From Gammaproteobacteria bacterium (GTDB lineage: Bacteria > Pseudomonadota > Gammaproteobacteria > Pseudomonadales > Pseudohongiellaceae): a stretch of 6,566 bases of DNA. Position 1 is the stretch's first letter; the number at the start of each line of letters is the position of its first letter. Positions 1 through 6,411 of the stretch are shown piece after piece. The stretch covers positions 1,128 to 7,693 of the forward strand of contig JAESUV010000098.1 in assembly GCA_016762975.1 (NCBI GenBank), written 5' to 3'. Under the pieces are notes generated by a model, which was not told the DNA's origin, searched no databases, and saw only the letters and a program-made list of their open reading frames with translations. Made by a program: the position numbers and the translations under genes.

Positions 1-167
1 CCTCAACCTGCATCCAGTTTAAACCGAATGTCACTAGTTTCTCTTTAGACAGGGTCAATCCAGGATATAGATCATTGCAACTATTTGCCGACGGAAGCAT
101 CGAATCAGTAGTTAGAAGAGTCTCCGGCGAGAAATTCGAAGCAGACTACAATAGCCCTGGCTACTAA
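1..167 (+). CDS. cpdA: 3',5'-cyclic-AMP phosphodiesterase CpdA, C-terminal fragment
   Basis: This is the last 54 codons of a gene that begins before the window; the reading frame enters at base 3 and stops at TAA 165-167. The visible residues begin STCIQFKPN, followed by a PGYRSLQL segment, a DGSIES turn and a final NSPGY. The STC-QFKP block, the PGYR strand and the 'DG-I' hairpin are the standard C-terminal cap of CpdA/Icc class III phosphodiesterases, and E. coli CpdA also ends in GY. The family hydrolyses 3',5'-cAMP to 5'-AMP in the cytosol with a dinuclear metal centre; the metal-binding motifs lie upstream and are not visible. Position just before yqiA and parE matches the arrangement in other gammaproteobacteria. 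The next gene is in the same frame and starts 24 bases after the stop, so co-transcription is likely. Identity is inferred from the tail only. Confidence 0.85.
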   Translation, partial: STCIQFKPNVTSFSLDRVNPGYRSLQLFADGSIESVVRRVSGEKFEADYNSPGY

Positions 168-191
168 CGCTCTACAGAGAATCATTACACA

Positions 192-794
192 TTGCCTGTT
201 CAACCTTATGTGCTTTATTTGCACGGCTTCCTGAGCTCTCCGCGCTCGCTCAAGGCGCAGCAGGCGTTGGCCTATTGTATTGAGATTGGCCTAGGCGAGA
301 ACATCACGATTCCTCAAATGAGTCATGGGCCAGCTGAGACACTAGCCCAGCTGCATGCGCTGATAGATGAAAATGGTTCTGATCAGTTAGTGATAATGGG
401 GAGTTCACTTGGCGGCTACTATGCCACTTACCTTTCGGAGTTCTATCAGGCTCCGGCTGTATTGATTAATCCAGCGGTAAGGCCCTATGAGCTATGGGAA
501 TCTCATCTTGGTGAGAATAGAAATTATCATTCAGATGAGATACATGTTGTTACTAGAGAGCATATTGAAGAACTTAGGTTGATTGATGTTGCAACGTTGT
601 CAAAGGCCAAAAATTTCAAAGTCTTCGTGCAGAAAGGAGACGAGACGTTAGACTACCGACAGGCGCTAGAAAAGTTCGGGGCAGACCAATGTGTAGTGCA
701 TGAGAATGGTAGCCATAGCTATGACGACTTCGAGCATGAATTGCCTGTCATGTTTGATTTCCTCCTATCAAGAATTGGCCAAGATAAGCGATAA
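192..794 (+). CDS. yqiA: YqiA-type alpha/beta-hydrolase esterase
   Basis: This is a 200-residue cytosolic alpha/beta hydrolase of the YqiA (UPF0227) family, whose E. coli member shows esterase activity on short acyl esters; the physiological substrate is unknown. The N-terminal strand LYLHGF (8-13) and the SSPRS loop (15-19) form the oxyanion region. GSSLGG (70-75) is the nucleophile elbow with Ser72, and NPAVRP (93-98) is a family signature. KGDETLDYRQA (148-158) carries the probable acid residue (Asp150 or Asp154), and GSHSYDDFE (173-181) carries the probable catalytic His175. Length is close to the E. coli protein (about 193 residues). No signal peptide or membrane segment is seen. The start is taken as TTG at 192, because no ATG lies between the cpdA stop and the conserved LYLHGF strand; a purine stretch AGAGA (176-180) is a weak ribosome site. 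GTG at 210 is the alternative and would remove six residues. The gene sits between cpdA and parE as in relatives. Confidence 0.92.
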   Translation: MPVQPYVLYLHGFLSSPRSLKAQQALAYCIEIGLGENITIPQMSHGPAETLAQLHALIDENGSDQLVIMGSSLGGYYATYLSEFYQAPAVLINPAVRPYELWESHLGENRNYHSDEIHVVTREHIEELRLIDVATLSKAKNFKVFVQKGDETLDYRQALEKFGADQCVVHENGSHSYDDFEHELPVMFDFLLSRIGQDKR

Positions 795-882
795 AATACT
801 ATTGGGTCATAGAGAAACTTAGGCCTTCGAGAGACCTTCTATCAGGCAGTAATCGAAGCCAATACGCAATGAGAATTAGTTC

Positions 883-2805
883 ATGAGTGACACTTACAAC
901 GCTGATGCCATCGAAGTACTTACCGGTTTAGATCCGGTAAGAAAACGGCCCGGCATGTACACCGATACGACACGCCCGAATCATCTCATTCAGGAGGTGA
1001 TCGACAATAGTGTTGATGAGGCTCTAGCGGGCCATGCAAGTCACCTCAATTTACAGTTGAACAAAGATGGCTCTGTCGAGGTGAGTGACGATGGCCGCGG
1101 CATGCCTGTCGATAAGCACAAGGGCGAAAAGGTCAGTGGTGTAGAGCTGATTCTTACTCGTCTTCACGCCGGGGGTAAGTTCTCCAACAAGAACTATCAA
1201 TATTCCGGGGGACTGCACGGAGTTGGTGTATCAGTCGTCAACGCGCTTTCTAAATCTTTGGAAGTAATCGTAAAGCGAGACGGCAAGGTTTACGCCATGT
1301 CTTTCGAGGGTGGCGAGAAGGTCTCTGAGTTAAAGGCGTTCGATACTGTCGGAAAGAGAAACACCGGTACTACGGTTAAATTCCTGCCCGACGGGAAATA
1401 TTTTGACTCAGTTAAGATCTCCATACCTCGACTTAAACATGTGCTCCGTGCGAAGGCAGTTCTCTGCTCGGGATTACACGTTAGTTTTGTCGACAACACC
1501 GTCAGTGAGGAAAAGTCTCAGAGCGAAGAGTGGTGTTTTGAAGACGGCCTGATCGACTACCTAATTCAAGCTACAGCGGACTATGAAACGATACCGAAGG
1601 AGCCATTCTATGGTTCGGTGCAGGGAGGCGACGAAGCGTTAGATTGGGCGATTCAATGGCTTCCTGAAGGTGGTGAGACTACCGGCGAGAGTTATGTGAA
1701 CCTGATACCGACTCCACTCGGCGGTACCCATGTCAGTGGCTTGCGTACGGGCCTGCTTGATGCACTGCGAGAGTTCTGTGAATTTCGAAACTTGCTACCC
1801 CGTGGGCTGAAGCTAACTGGAGACGATGTCTGGGATAAATGCAGTTATGTGCTTTCCTCGAAACTGTTAGATCCTCAGTTCTCGGGTCAGACTAAGGAAC
1901 GGCTCTCTTCGCGGCAATGTGCTGCATTTGTGTCTGGCATCATCAAGGATTCTTTCAGCCTCTGGCTAAACCAGCACACTGATGAGGCGGAGTTAATTGC
2001 CGAACTCTGTATTAGCAATGCGCAAGTGCGTCTGAAGGCTAGTAAACAGGTTGCTAGAAAGAAGGTTACGTCTGGGCCCGCTTTGCCAGGCAAATTAGCC
2101 GATTGCTCAACCCAAGATGTCATGTCCGGGGAGTTGTTTCTGGTGGAAGGAGATTCAGCGGGTGGTTCTGCGAAACAGGCACGGGACCGAGAAACGCAGG
2201 CGATACTTCCGCTACGAGGAAAGATCCTCAACACCTGGGAGGTAGATTCGAACGAGATTCTTGCTTCGCAGACAGTGCACGATGTGGCGGTTGCATTGGG
2301 TGTCGACCCAGGCACCAGCGATATCAGTGGGCTGCGCTATGGCAAGATCTGCATCCTCGCTGATGCAGACTCTGACGGACTGCACATTGCCACATTATTG
2401 TGCGCTCTGTTTGTTAAACACTTCCAGCCTTTAGTTGCCGGCGGATTTATTTATGTCTCAATGCCGCCGTTGTTTCGCATCGATATTGGCAAGGAGATCT
2501 TCTATGCACTTGATGAAGATGAGAAGAACGGTATCCTCGATCGCATCGCGGCAGAGAAGAAGCCGGGTAAGGTGAACGTACAGCGCTTCAAAGGACTGGG
2601 TGAGATGAACCCCTTACAGCTGCGTGAGACAACGATGGCAAGGGATACCAGACGCCTTGTGCAGCTAACTCTGGAAGAAGACCCAATGGCGAAGAAGAGT
2701 AGTAGTACATTTCAGATGATGGACCTGCTGCTTGCGAAGGGTCGAGCGGCAGACAGAAAAGCCTGGCTCGAAGACAGCGGCAGTCTTGCAGACTATGCCG
2801 AATAA
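883..2805 (+). CDS. parE: DNA topoisomerase IV subunit B (ParE)
   Basis: This 640-residue protein is the ATPase/TOPRIM subunit of topoisomerase IV, which with ParC decatenates replicated chromosomes and relaxes supercoils. The GHKL ATPase domain (about 1-215) shows EVIDNSVDE with general base Glu38 and Mg-binding Asn42, DDGRGMP (69-75), and the ATP lid GGLHGVGVSVVNALS (109-123). The transducer domain (about 216-395) carries QTK with Lys338, which contacts the ATP gamma-phosphate. The TOPRIM domain has LVEGDSAGGSAKQ (420-432; Glu422, Asp424), PLRGKILNTWEV (443-454) and DADSDG (494-499), which supply the metal ligands. QRFKGLGEMNP (567-577) follows, then a short tail. HIATLLCALF after DADSDG and the length near 630 identify ParE rather than GyrB, which is longer in gammaproteobacteria and carries an insert. 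The ATG at 883 gives MSDTYNADAIEVLTGLDPVR, colinear with E. coli ParE. The SD is weak (GAGAA, 871-875). One oddity is Thr464, where E. coli has Glu460. The gene lies 88 bases after yqiA and 69 before parC. Confidence 0.98.
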   Translation: MSDTYNADAIEVLTGLDPVRKRPGMYTDTTRPNHLIQEVIDNSVDEALAGHASHLNLQLNKDGSVEVSDDGRGMPVDKHKGEKVSGVELILTRLHAGGKFSNKNYQYSGGLHGVGVSVVNALSKSLEVIVKRDGKVYAMSFEGGEKVSELKAFDTVGKRNTGTTVKFLPDGKYFDSVKISIPRLKHVLRAKAVLCSGLHVSFVDNTVSEEKSQSEEWCFEDGLIDYLIQATADYETIPKEPFYGSVQGGDEALDWAIQWLPEGGETTGESYVNLIPTPLGGTHVSGLRTGLLDALREFCEFRNLLPRGLKLTGDDVWDKCSYVLSSKLLDPQFSGQTKERLSSRQCAAFVSGIIKDSFSLWLNQHTDEAELIAELCISNAQVRLKASKQVARKKVTSGPALPGKLADCSTQDVMSGELFLVEGDSAGGSAKQARDRETQAILPLRGKILNTWEVDSNEILASQTVHDVAVALGVDPGTSDISGLRYGKICILADADSDGLHIATLLCALFVKHFQPLVAGGFIYVSMPPLFRIDIGKEIFYALDEDEKNGILDRIAAEKKPGKVNVQRFKGLGEMNPLQLRETTMARDTRRLVQLTLEEDPMAKKSSSTFQMMDLLLAKGRAADRKAWLEDSGSLADYAE

Positions 2806-2874
2806 CTAACAAATGCGGGTGTCCCCAGTTTTTACTGTATCGAATTAGATTAAAGAATAGAAACCGAGAATTCA

Positions 2875-5148
2875 ATGAACGAAGAAATCACAATTAGTGA
2901 AGATGGCGTCGAACAGATTGCGTTAAAGACTTACACGCAGCAGGCCTATCTGAACTATTCGATGTACGTAATTAACGATCGCGCTCTGCCTAATATCGGC
3001 GATGGCTTGAAGCCGGTACAGCGTCGAATCGTCTACGCGATGTCCGAGTTGGGGCTGAAGGCGAGTGCAAAATTTAAAAAATCGGCTCGAACCATTGGCG
3101 ATGTGATCGGTAAATTCCACCCCCACGGTGACGCGGCCTGCTATGAAGCTATGGTACTGATGTCCCAGCCTTTCACTTACCGTTATCCGTTGGTGGATGG
3201 TCAAGGTAACTGGGGCTCGCAAGACGACCCTAAATCGTTTGCCGCAATGCGCTATACGGAATCCCGATTACAGGCCTATGCGGATGTGCTGCTCGGCGAG
3301 CTTGCTCAGGGCACGGTCGATTGGAAGGCGAATTTCGACGGAACCTTAGAGGAGCCACAGATTCTTCCGGCGCGACTGCCCAATGTTTTGCTAAATGGGG
3401 GTAGCGGCATAGCGGTTGGTATGGCGACCGACATTCCTCCACACAATCTGCGAGAAGTGGCGGAAGCGTGTATTTATCTCTTGGACAATCCTAAGGCGAC
3501 GATCAAAGATATCTGCAAGATCATCAAGGGGCCGGACTACCCATCAGAAGCTGAGTTGATAACGCCAAAGAGTGATATTGAAGAGCTGTATACAACGGGC
3601 CGCGGTTCACTGAAGGCGCGTGCGACCTATATTAAAGAGAACGGCGAGATTCTAATTAATGCACTGCCCTTTCAGGTTTCTGGTGCAAAGGTGTTAGAGC
3701 AGATAGCGGCGCAGATGCAAAAAAAGAAACTACCAATGGTGGTTGATCTGCGTGACGAGTCGGACCATGAGAATCCCACTCGTATAATCGTCGTGCCGAA
3801 ATCAAATCGTGTCGATCTCGATGCCATTATGTCGCACCTGTATTCGACGACTGATCTAGAGAAGAATTACCGCGTCAATTTCAATATGATTGGAATCGAC
3901 AAGCGGCCTCAAGTCAAAGACATCCTCAGCCTGCTAAAAGAATGGCTGCAGTTTCGTACCGAAACTGTGCGTCGTCGCTTGCAGTTTCGTTTGGACAAGA
4001 TTTTGGATCGACTGCATCTTCTTGAAGGCTTGCTCGTTGCATTCCTGAATATCGATGAAGTCATTAAGATCGTCCGCCAGGAAGATAAGCCTAAGCTAGC
4101 ACTGATGAAGAAATTTAAAATTTCTGATCGGCAGGCAGAAGCGATCCTAGAACTGAAATTGCGTCAATTGGCGAAGCTTGAAGAAATCAAGATTGTCGCG
4201 GAGCAGAAAGAGTTAGCTACGGAGAGAAAGGGCCTAGAGCAATTGCTTAGTTCTGCCGCCCGGCTGAAAACATTTATCAAGGGCGAGATAAAAGCCGACA
4301 CTGAGAAATACGGTGACGCGCGCCGTACGCCTATTGTTAGTAGAGAAGAGGCAAAGGCATTTTCTCAGACCGAGTTGATTTCTACCGAGCCGGTTACGAT
4401 AGTATTGTCCGATAGAGGTTGGATACGCGCGGCGAAAGGCCATGAGGTTGACCCGGCGTCCTTGCAGTATAAATCAGGCGATTCCTTTAAGATCGCGGCG
4501 CGAGGTAAGAGCAATCAGCTCGCAATCTTCATGGACTCCACCGGCCGCGCCTATTCCTTGCCGGCACATAGCCTGCCTTCTGCACGAGGTCAGGGTGAGC
4601 CAATCTCAGGAAAGGTAAACCCACCCCCCGGCGCAACTTTCGAAGGTGTGGTGATCGCAGAGGACGATAAAGACGTCTTGCTCGCGAGTGATGCGGGATA
4701 CGGATTCGTTGGCAAGGTAGGCGATTTAATTAGCAAGAATAAGTCAGGTAAGGCTGTGCTAAGAGCGCCTAAGGGCGGGAAAGTCTTAGCGCCGCTAATG
4801 GTCAATGACTACAAGAAAGATCTGATCGTTGCCATTACCAACGAAGGCCGCATGCTGATGTTCTCGATTGCAGAACTACCACGCTTGGCCAAAGGCAAAG
4901 GGAATAAAATCATCAGTATTCCTACGCTGCGCGTGGCTGAGCGGCTAGAGTTTATAGTCGCACTTTCGGTCTTGACCGGAGAAGATTCACTGACTGTCTA
5001 TGCAGGGCGACGACATCACAATCTTAAGCCTGCTGATCTGGAACACTATAGAGGTGAAAGAGGGCGGCGCGGGAACAAACTACCCCGTGGATTTCAGAAT
5101 GTGGATCGAGTAGAGGTTATTTCGAAGGGAGAGCCGCAGAGCGACTAG
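2875..5148 (+). CDS. parC: DNA topoisomerase IV subunit A (ParC)
   Basis: This 757-residue protein is the DNA-cleaving subunit of topoisomerase IV; E. coli ParC has 752 residues, so it is full length. The winged-helix/5Y-CAP domain (about 30-165) holds the catalytic pair Arg126-Tyr127 in AAMRYTESRL; Tyr127 forms the 5'-phosphotyrosine link. The quinolone-determining segment KFHPHGDAACYEAM (80-93) has Ala87 at the position of E. coli Ser80 but keeps Glu91 (E. coli Glu84). The tower domain includes GIAVGMATDIPPHN (178-191), with Ile179 as the likely DNA-intercalating residue, and DLRDESDHENPTR (291-303). The coiled-coil arm and C-gate (about 345-490) contain LEGLLVAFLNIDEVI and QAEAILELKLRQLAKLEE. 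A beta-pinwheel C-terminal domain (about 500-750) has SARGQGEP (569-576), KGKGNKIISIP (673-683) and GERGRRGNKLPRGF (727-740). It has no canonical GyrA box, which separates it from GyrA. The ATG at 2875 follows a weak GAGAA site and gives a start colinear with the family. It directly follows parE, so the two subunits are probably co-expressed. Confidence 0.98.
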   Translation: MNEEITISEDGVEQIALKTYTQQAYLNYSMYVINDRALPNIGDGLKPVQRRIVYAMSELGLKASAKFKKSARTIGDVIGKFHPHGDAACYEAMVLMSQPFTYRYPLVDGQGNWGSQDDPKSFAAMRYTESRLQAYADVLLGELAQGTVDWKANFDGTLEEPQILPARLPNVLLNGGSGIAVGMATDIPPHNLREVAEACIYLLDNPKATIKDICKIIKGPDYPSEAELITPKSDIEELYTTGRGSLKARATYIKENGEILINALPFQVSGAKVLEQIAAQMQKKKLPMVVDLRDESDHENPTRIIVVPKSNRVDLDAIMSHLYSTTDLEKNYRVNFNMIGIDKRPQVKDILSLLKEWLQFRTETVRRRLQFRLDKILDRLHLLEGLLVAFLNIDEVIKIVRQEDKPKLALMKKFKISDRQAEAILELKLRQLAKLEEIKIVAEQKELATERKGLEQLLSSAARLKTFIKGEIKADTEKYGDARRTPIVSREEAKAFSQTELISTEPVTIVLSDRGWIRAAKGHEVDPASLQYKSGDSFKIAARGKSNQLAIFMDSTGRAYSLPAHSLPSARGQGEPISGKVNPPPGATFEGVVIAEDDKDVLLASDAGYGFVGKVGDLISKNKSGKAVLRAPKGGKVLAPLMVNDYKKDLIVAITNEGRMLMFSIAELPRLAKGKGNKIISIPTLRVAERLEFIVALSVLTGEDSLTVYAGRRHHNLKPADLEHYRGERGRRGNKLPRGFQNVDRVEVISKGEPQSD

Positions 5149-5167
5149 GGCGTTGGCGAGAATTTGC

Positions 5168-5196
5168 GCTAGGCAAAGGTCGGCCTCGACGCTAGC
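5168..5196. terminator. Weak hairpin between convergent parC and DUF2306 gene (possible terminator)
   Basis: The 43 bases between the two convergent stop codons, plus the edge of the minus-strand gene, can fold as an outer stem GCTAG (5168-5172) with CTAGC (5192-5196) and an inner stem GTCG (5179-5182) with CGAC (5187-5190) around the loop GCCT. No long T-run follows on either strand, so it does not meet the usual intrinsic-terminator pattern. The location between convergent genes is the main reason to suspect a terminator. This is a low-confidence inference. Confidence 0.25.
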
Positions 5197-6037
5197 TTGT
5201 TAGCAGGTCCGCAATAGCCGGCAACCAAGCTACTCGCGCGAATCCCCAGGTGGCTACCAATAGCAGCAGACCGGAGCAGAGCATTGTCACCGAGGCGATG
5301 GTGCGCAGCCGCTTGCTAGTCTCGATGGAGCGGGCGCGGATCATCAGCTCCACAATGAGCAGATTGGGGATGTAGAAGAAGAAGGCCATGATGTAATCGA
5401 ACCAACCATCGAATTCGTCAGTGTGGCCTACCCAGTCAGTAAGAACTAGCCACAGGCCATAGTCCATGCGATAGAGCCATGAGCCAATGGCCAACGCATA
5501 GAGGCGCCACGCCCAAGCCTGATGGTCCAGCAACTGACGTGCCATGGCATAGCGCACGGTCTGCACTGCGGCGATGAACATCAAGATGCCATACAGGCTA
5601 AAGCCGATATCCATTACCAGCCCGCCGACAGTGCCGCGGATAGCGATGAAGGATAATCCCCCGATCGCCGCCACCAAAGACAGGAAGATATAGAGACGAC
5701 CGGTCCAGTGGTGCACGCGCGGGTAGTTGCTACGAATTGAATCGATCAGCTGCATGCCGCCTAGAAGAAGGATTAAGCCACCGGCGGCGAAGTGCAGTCC
5801 AATACCCACGGAGGCCTGTGGCTGACTTGGGTCATAGATTTCCGGTAGCACATTATTCCAACGCAGCATGTCATTCTCGAAATACGCCGCCGCATAGTTG
5901 GCAAGAATATAGAGACCGAAGATGAAGGAACTAGTCCAAACTATGACGAGCAAAGCTCGACTGGAGAAACGGTAAAGAGTATCGCCGTTACCAGCCAACT
6001 GGCTTGAGTCGCCTACGTTTTCTGTCATGACAGTCAT
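5192..6037 (-). CDS. DUF2306-family multi-pass membrane protein
   Basis: This 281-residue integral membrane protein shows the pattern of DUF2306 (Pfam PF10067), a family with no established function. About seven hydrophobic helices are visible at roughly 28-50, 78-96, 112-132, 143-162, 175-197, 213-235 and 247-267, with a short polar N-terminus and no cleavable signal peptide. Family-type blocks are LHFAAGGLILLLGGMQL (81-97), the loop RVHHWTGRLY (107-116), a glycine-rich GGLSF segment, and DHQAWAWRLYALAIGSWLYR (171-190). His82, His110, His172 and Arg178 fall at the places where DUF2306 proteins keep His/Arg, as far as I recall. Whether they bind a metal or cofactor is unknown. The start is ATG at 6037; a second in-frame ATG at 6030 (Met4) is possible, and neither has a strong ribosome site (AGG lies about a dozen bases upstream of the first). 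The gene converges on parC and is divergent from hemP, 385 bases away. The family call rests on motif recognition only. Confidence 0.85.
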   Translation of the reverse strand: MTVMTENVGDSSQLAGNGDTLYRFSSRALLVIVWTSSFIFGLYILANYAAAYFENDMLRWNNVLPEIYDPSQPQASVGIGLHFAAGGLILLLGGMQLIDSIRSNYPRVHHWTGRLYIFLSLVAAIGGLSFIAIRGTVGGLVMDIGFSLYGILMFIAAVQTVRYAMARQLLDHQAWAWRLYALAIGSWLYRMDYGLWLVLTDWVGHTDEFDGWFDYIMAFFFYIPNLLIVELMIRARSIETSKRLRTIASVTMLCSGLLLLVATWGFARVAWLPAIADLLTS

Positions 6038-6038
6038 G
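6022..6038. repeat. Overlapping palindromes at the start of the DUF2306 gene
   Basis: CTGTCATGACAG (6022-6033) is a perfect 12-base palindrome, and CATGACAGTCATG (6026-6038) is a perfect 6-1-6 inverted repeat that overlaps it. Together they cover the first four codons and both candidate ATGs of the minus-strand gene. With almost no loop they would not fold as RNA hairpins, so if functional they would be a DNA-binding site. Chance plus the repeated ATGAC codon context (Met-Thr, Met-Thr) is an adequate alternative. Confidence 0.4.
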
Positions 6039-6210
6039 TGAACTATGGCCTATTGAGTACGAACAACCTTCAAATTAGAAATATTGTGGACGCCGGTATT
6101 CTACTAGTTCGGTTGGGTAAGTAAATGTCACGAACTTAGAGTATGGAAGCAGAAAAGATATTCGTGCGTACTGAAACGGCCTTGCTGATTTCGTCAGTTC
6201 CTCCATGTCG

Positions 6211-6237
6211 CGTCATGTAAACCGCGTCATATAACCG
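6211..6237 (+). repeat. Imperfect tandem repeat, two units of 14 and 13 bases
   Basis: Unit 1 is CGTCATGTAAACCG (6211-6224) and unit 2 is CGTCATATAACCG (6225-6237). They are directly adjacent and differ by one substitution and one deleted A. The pair lies about 60 bases upstream of the first Fur-like box, on the hemP side of the divergent region. Two head-to-tail copies could be a regulator-binding array or a small duplication; the sequence does not distinguish these. Confidence 0.6.
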
Positions 6238-6293
6238 CTTTCTAGCTACTGGGTTCAGTGGTTTCCAAACTACCGACTGTTCCCAAATTGCTT

Positions 6294-6313
6294 GTTAATA
6301 GTAATAATTCTCA
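6294..6313 (+). promoter_or_regulatory. Fur box 1 upstream of hemP
   Basis: The 19-mer GTTAATAGTAATAATTCTC (6294-6312) matches the classical Fur consensus GATAATGATAATCATTATC at 14 of 19 positions by direct comparison. In the 7-1-7 model (TGATAAT-N-ATTATCA), TAGTAAT-A-ATTCTCA (6299-6313) matches 11 of 14. The 'AATAATTCTCATTTGC' context is typical of gammaproteobacterial Fur sites. It lies immediately upstream of the predicted -35 element of hemP, where Fe(II)-Fur would block polymerase when iron is sufficient. Confidence 0.8.
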
Positions 6314-6341
6314 TTTGCATTTAATAATAATTAGCTATAAG
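6314..6341 (+). promoter_or_regulatory. Predicted sigma-70 promoter of hemP
   Basis: TTTGCA (6314-6319) resembles the -35 element (4 of 6) and TATAAG (6336-6341) the -10 element (5 of 6), with a 16-base spacer. Transcription would start near 6348, leaving a leader of about 75 bases before the hemP ATG. Its interleaving with two Fur-like boxes supports an iron-repressed promoter. The -35 is weak. Confidence 0.6.
6322..6336 (+). promoter_or_regulatory. Fur box 2 within the hemP promoter spacer
   Basis: TAATAAT-A-ATTAGCT (6322-6336) matches the 7-1-7 Fur consensus at 11 of 14 positions. It begins 23 bases after the start of the equivalent box 1, roughly two helical turns, so two Fur dimers could sit on the same DNA face. 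It fills the spacer between the predicted -35 and -10 and touches the first base of the -10. The AT-rich composition makes a chance match more likely here than for box 1. Confidence 0.55.
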
Positions 6342-6382
6342 ATGCAGCTGTATCGCTGTGGCACTTTGTCTCGGGGATTTAG

Positions 6383-6406
6383 AAAAACCGAACAGTGAAG
6401 GTTTTT
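6383..6406 (+). repeat. Perfect 7-base inverted repeat in the hemP leader
   Basis: AAAAACC (6383-6389) and GGTTTTT (6400-6406) are perfect reverse complements around the 10-base loop GAACAGTGAA. The right arm runs directly into AGGTG (6407-6411), the best candidate Shine-Dalgarno of hemP. The stem has only two G-C pairs, so it is weak, and it lacks the GC-rich stem of an intrinsic terminator. A role in masking or presenting the ribosome site is possible but not shown. Confidence 0.45.
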
Positions 6407-6411
6407 AGGTG
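6407..6411 (+). promoter_or_regulatory. Candidate ribosome binding site of hemP
   Basis: AGGTG lies 11 bases before ATG 6423, a slightly long spacing. It is the only purine-rich SD-like stretch close to the start and is consistent with the ATG chosen. It abuts the right arm of the leader hairpin. Confidence 0.5.

Noticed and set aside
1887..2315. 142-codon open frame on the minus strand inside parE
   Set aside because: It lies wholly antisense to the highly conserved TOPRIM region of parE, shows no recognisable domain, and has no sign of its own promoter; it is a shadow of the codon pattern of parE.
2103..2363. 86-codon plus-strand open frame inside parE in another frame
   Set aside because: Out of frame with the unbroken parE; the product is rich in Arg/Gly/Cys as expected of a shifted frame.
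866..2872. Shared GAGAATT just upstream of both the parE ATG (871-877) and the parC ATG (2866-2872)
   Set aside because: Best read as two weak ribosome sites; seven shared bases are too few, and the flanks do not match, to propose a common regulatory element.
2588..2875. 95-codon minus-strand open frame across the parE-parC junction
   Set aside because: It covers the parE tail and the intergenic gap, its translation has no family features, and it would overlap an essential gene almost completely.
5737..5925. 62-codon plus-strand open frame antisense to the DUF2306 gene
   Set aside because: No ribosome site or family features; the opposite strand encodes a coherent multi-helix membrane protein.
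6185..6197. CTGA-N5-TCAG mini-hairpin in the intergenic region
   Set aside because: Four-base stem with no T-run or conserved context; expected by chance.
6143..6220. 25-codon open frame in the intergenic region (ATG to TAA)
   Set aside because: No Shine-Dalgarno before the ATG, unremarkable composition, and a length expected by chance; it only deserves attention if conserved in relatives.
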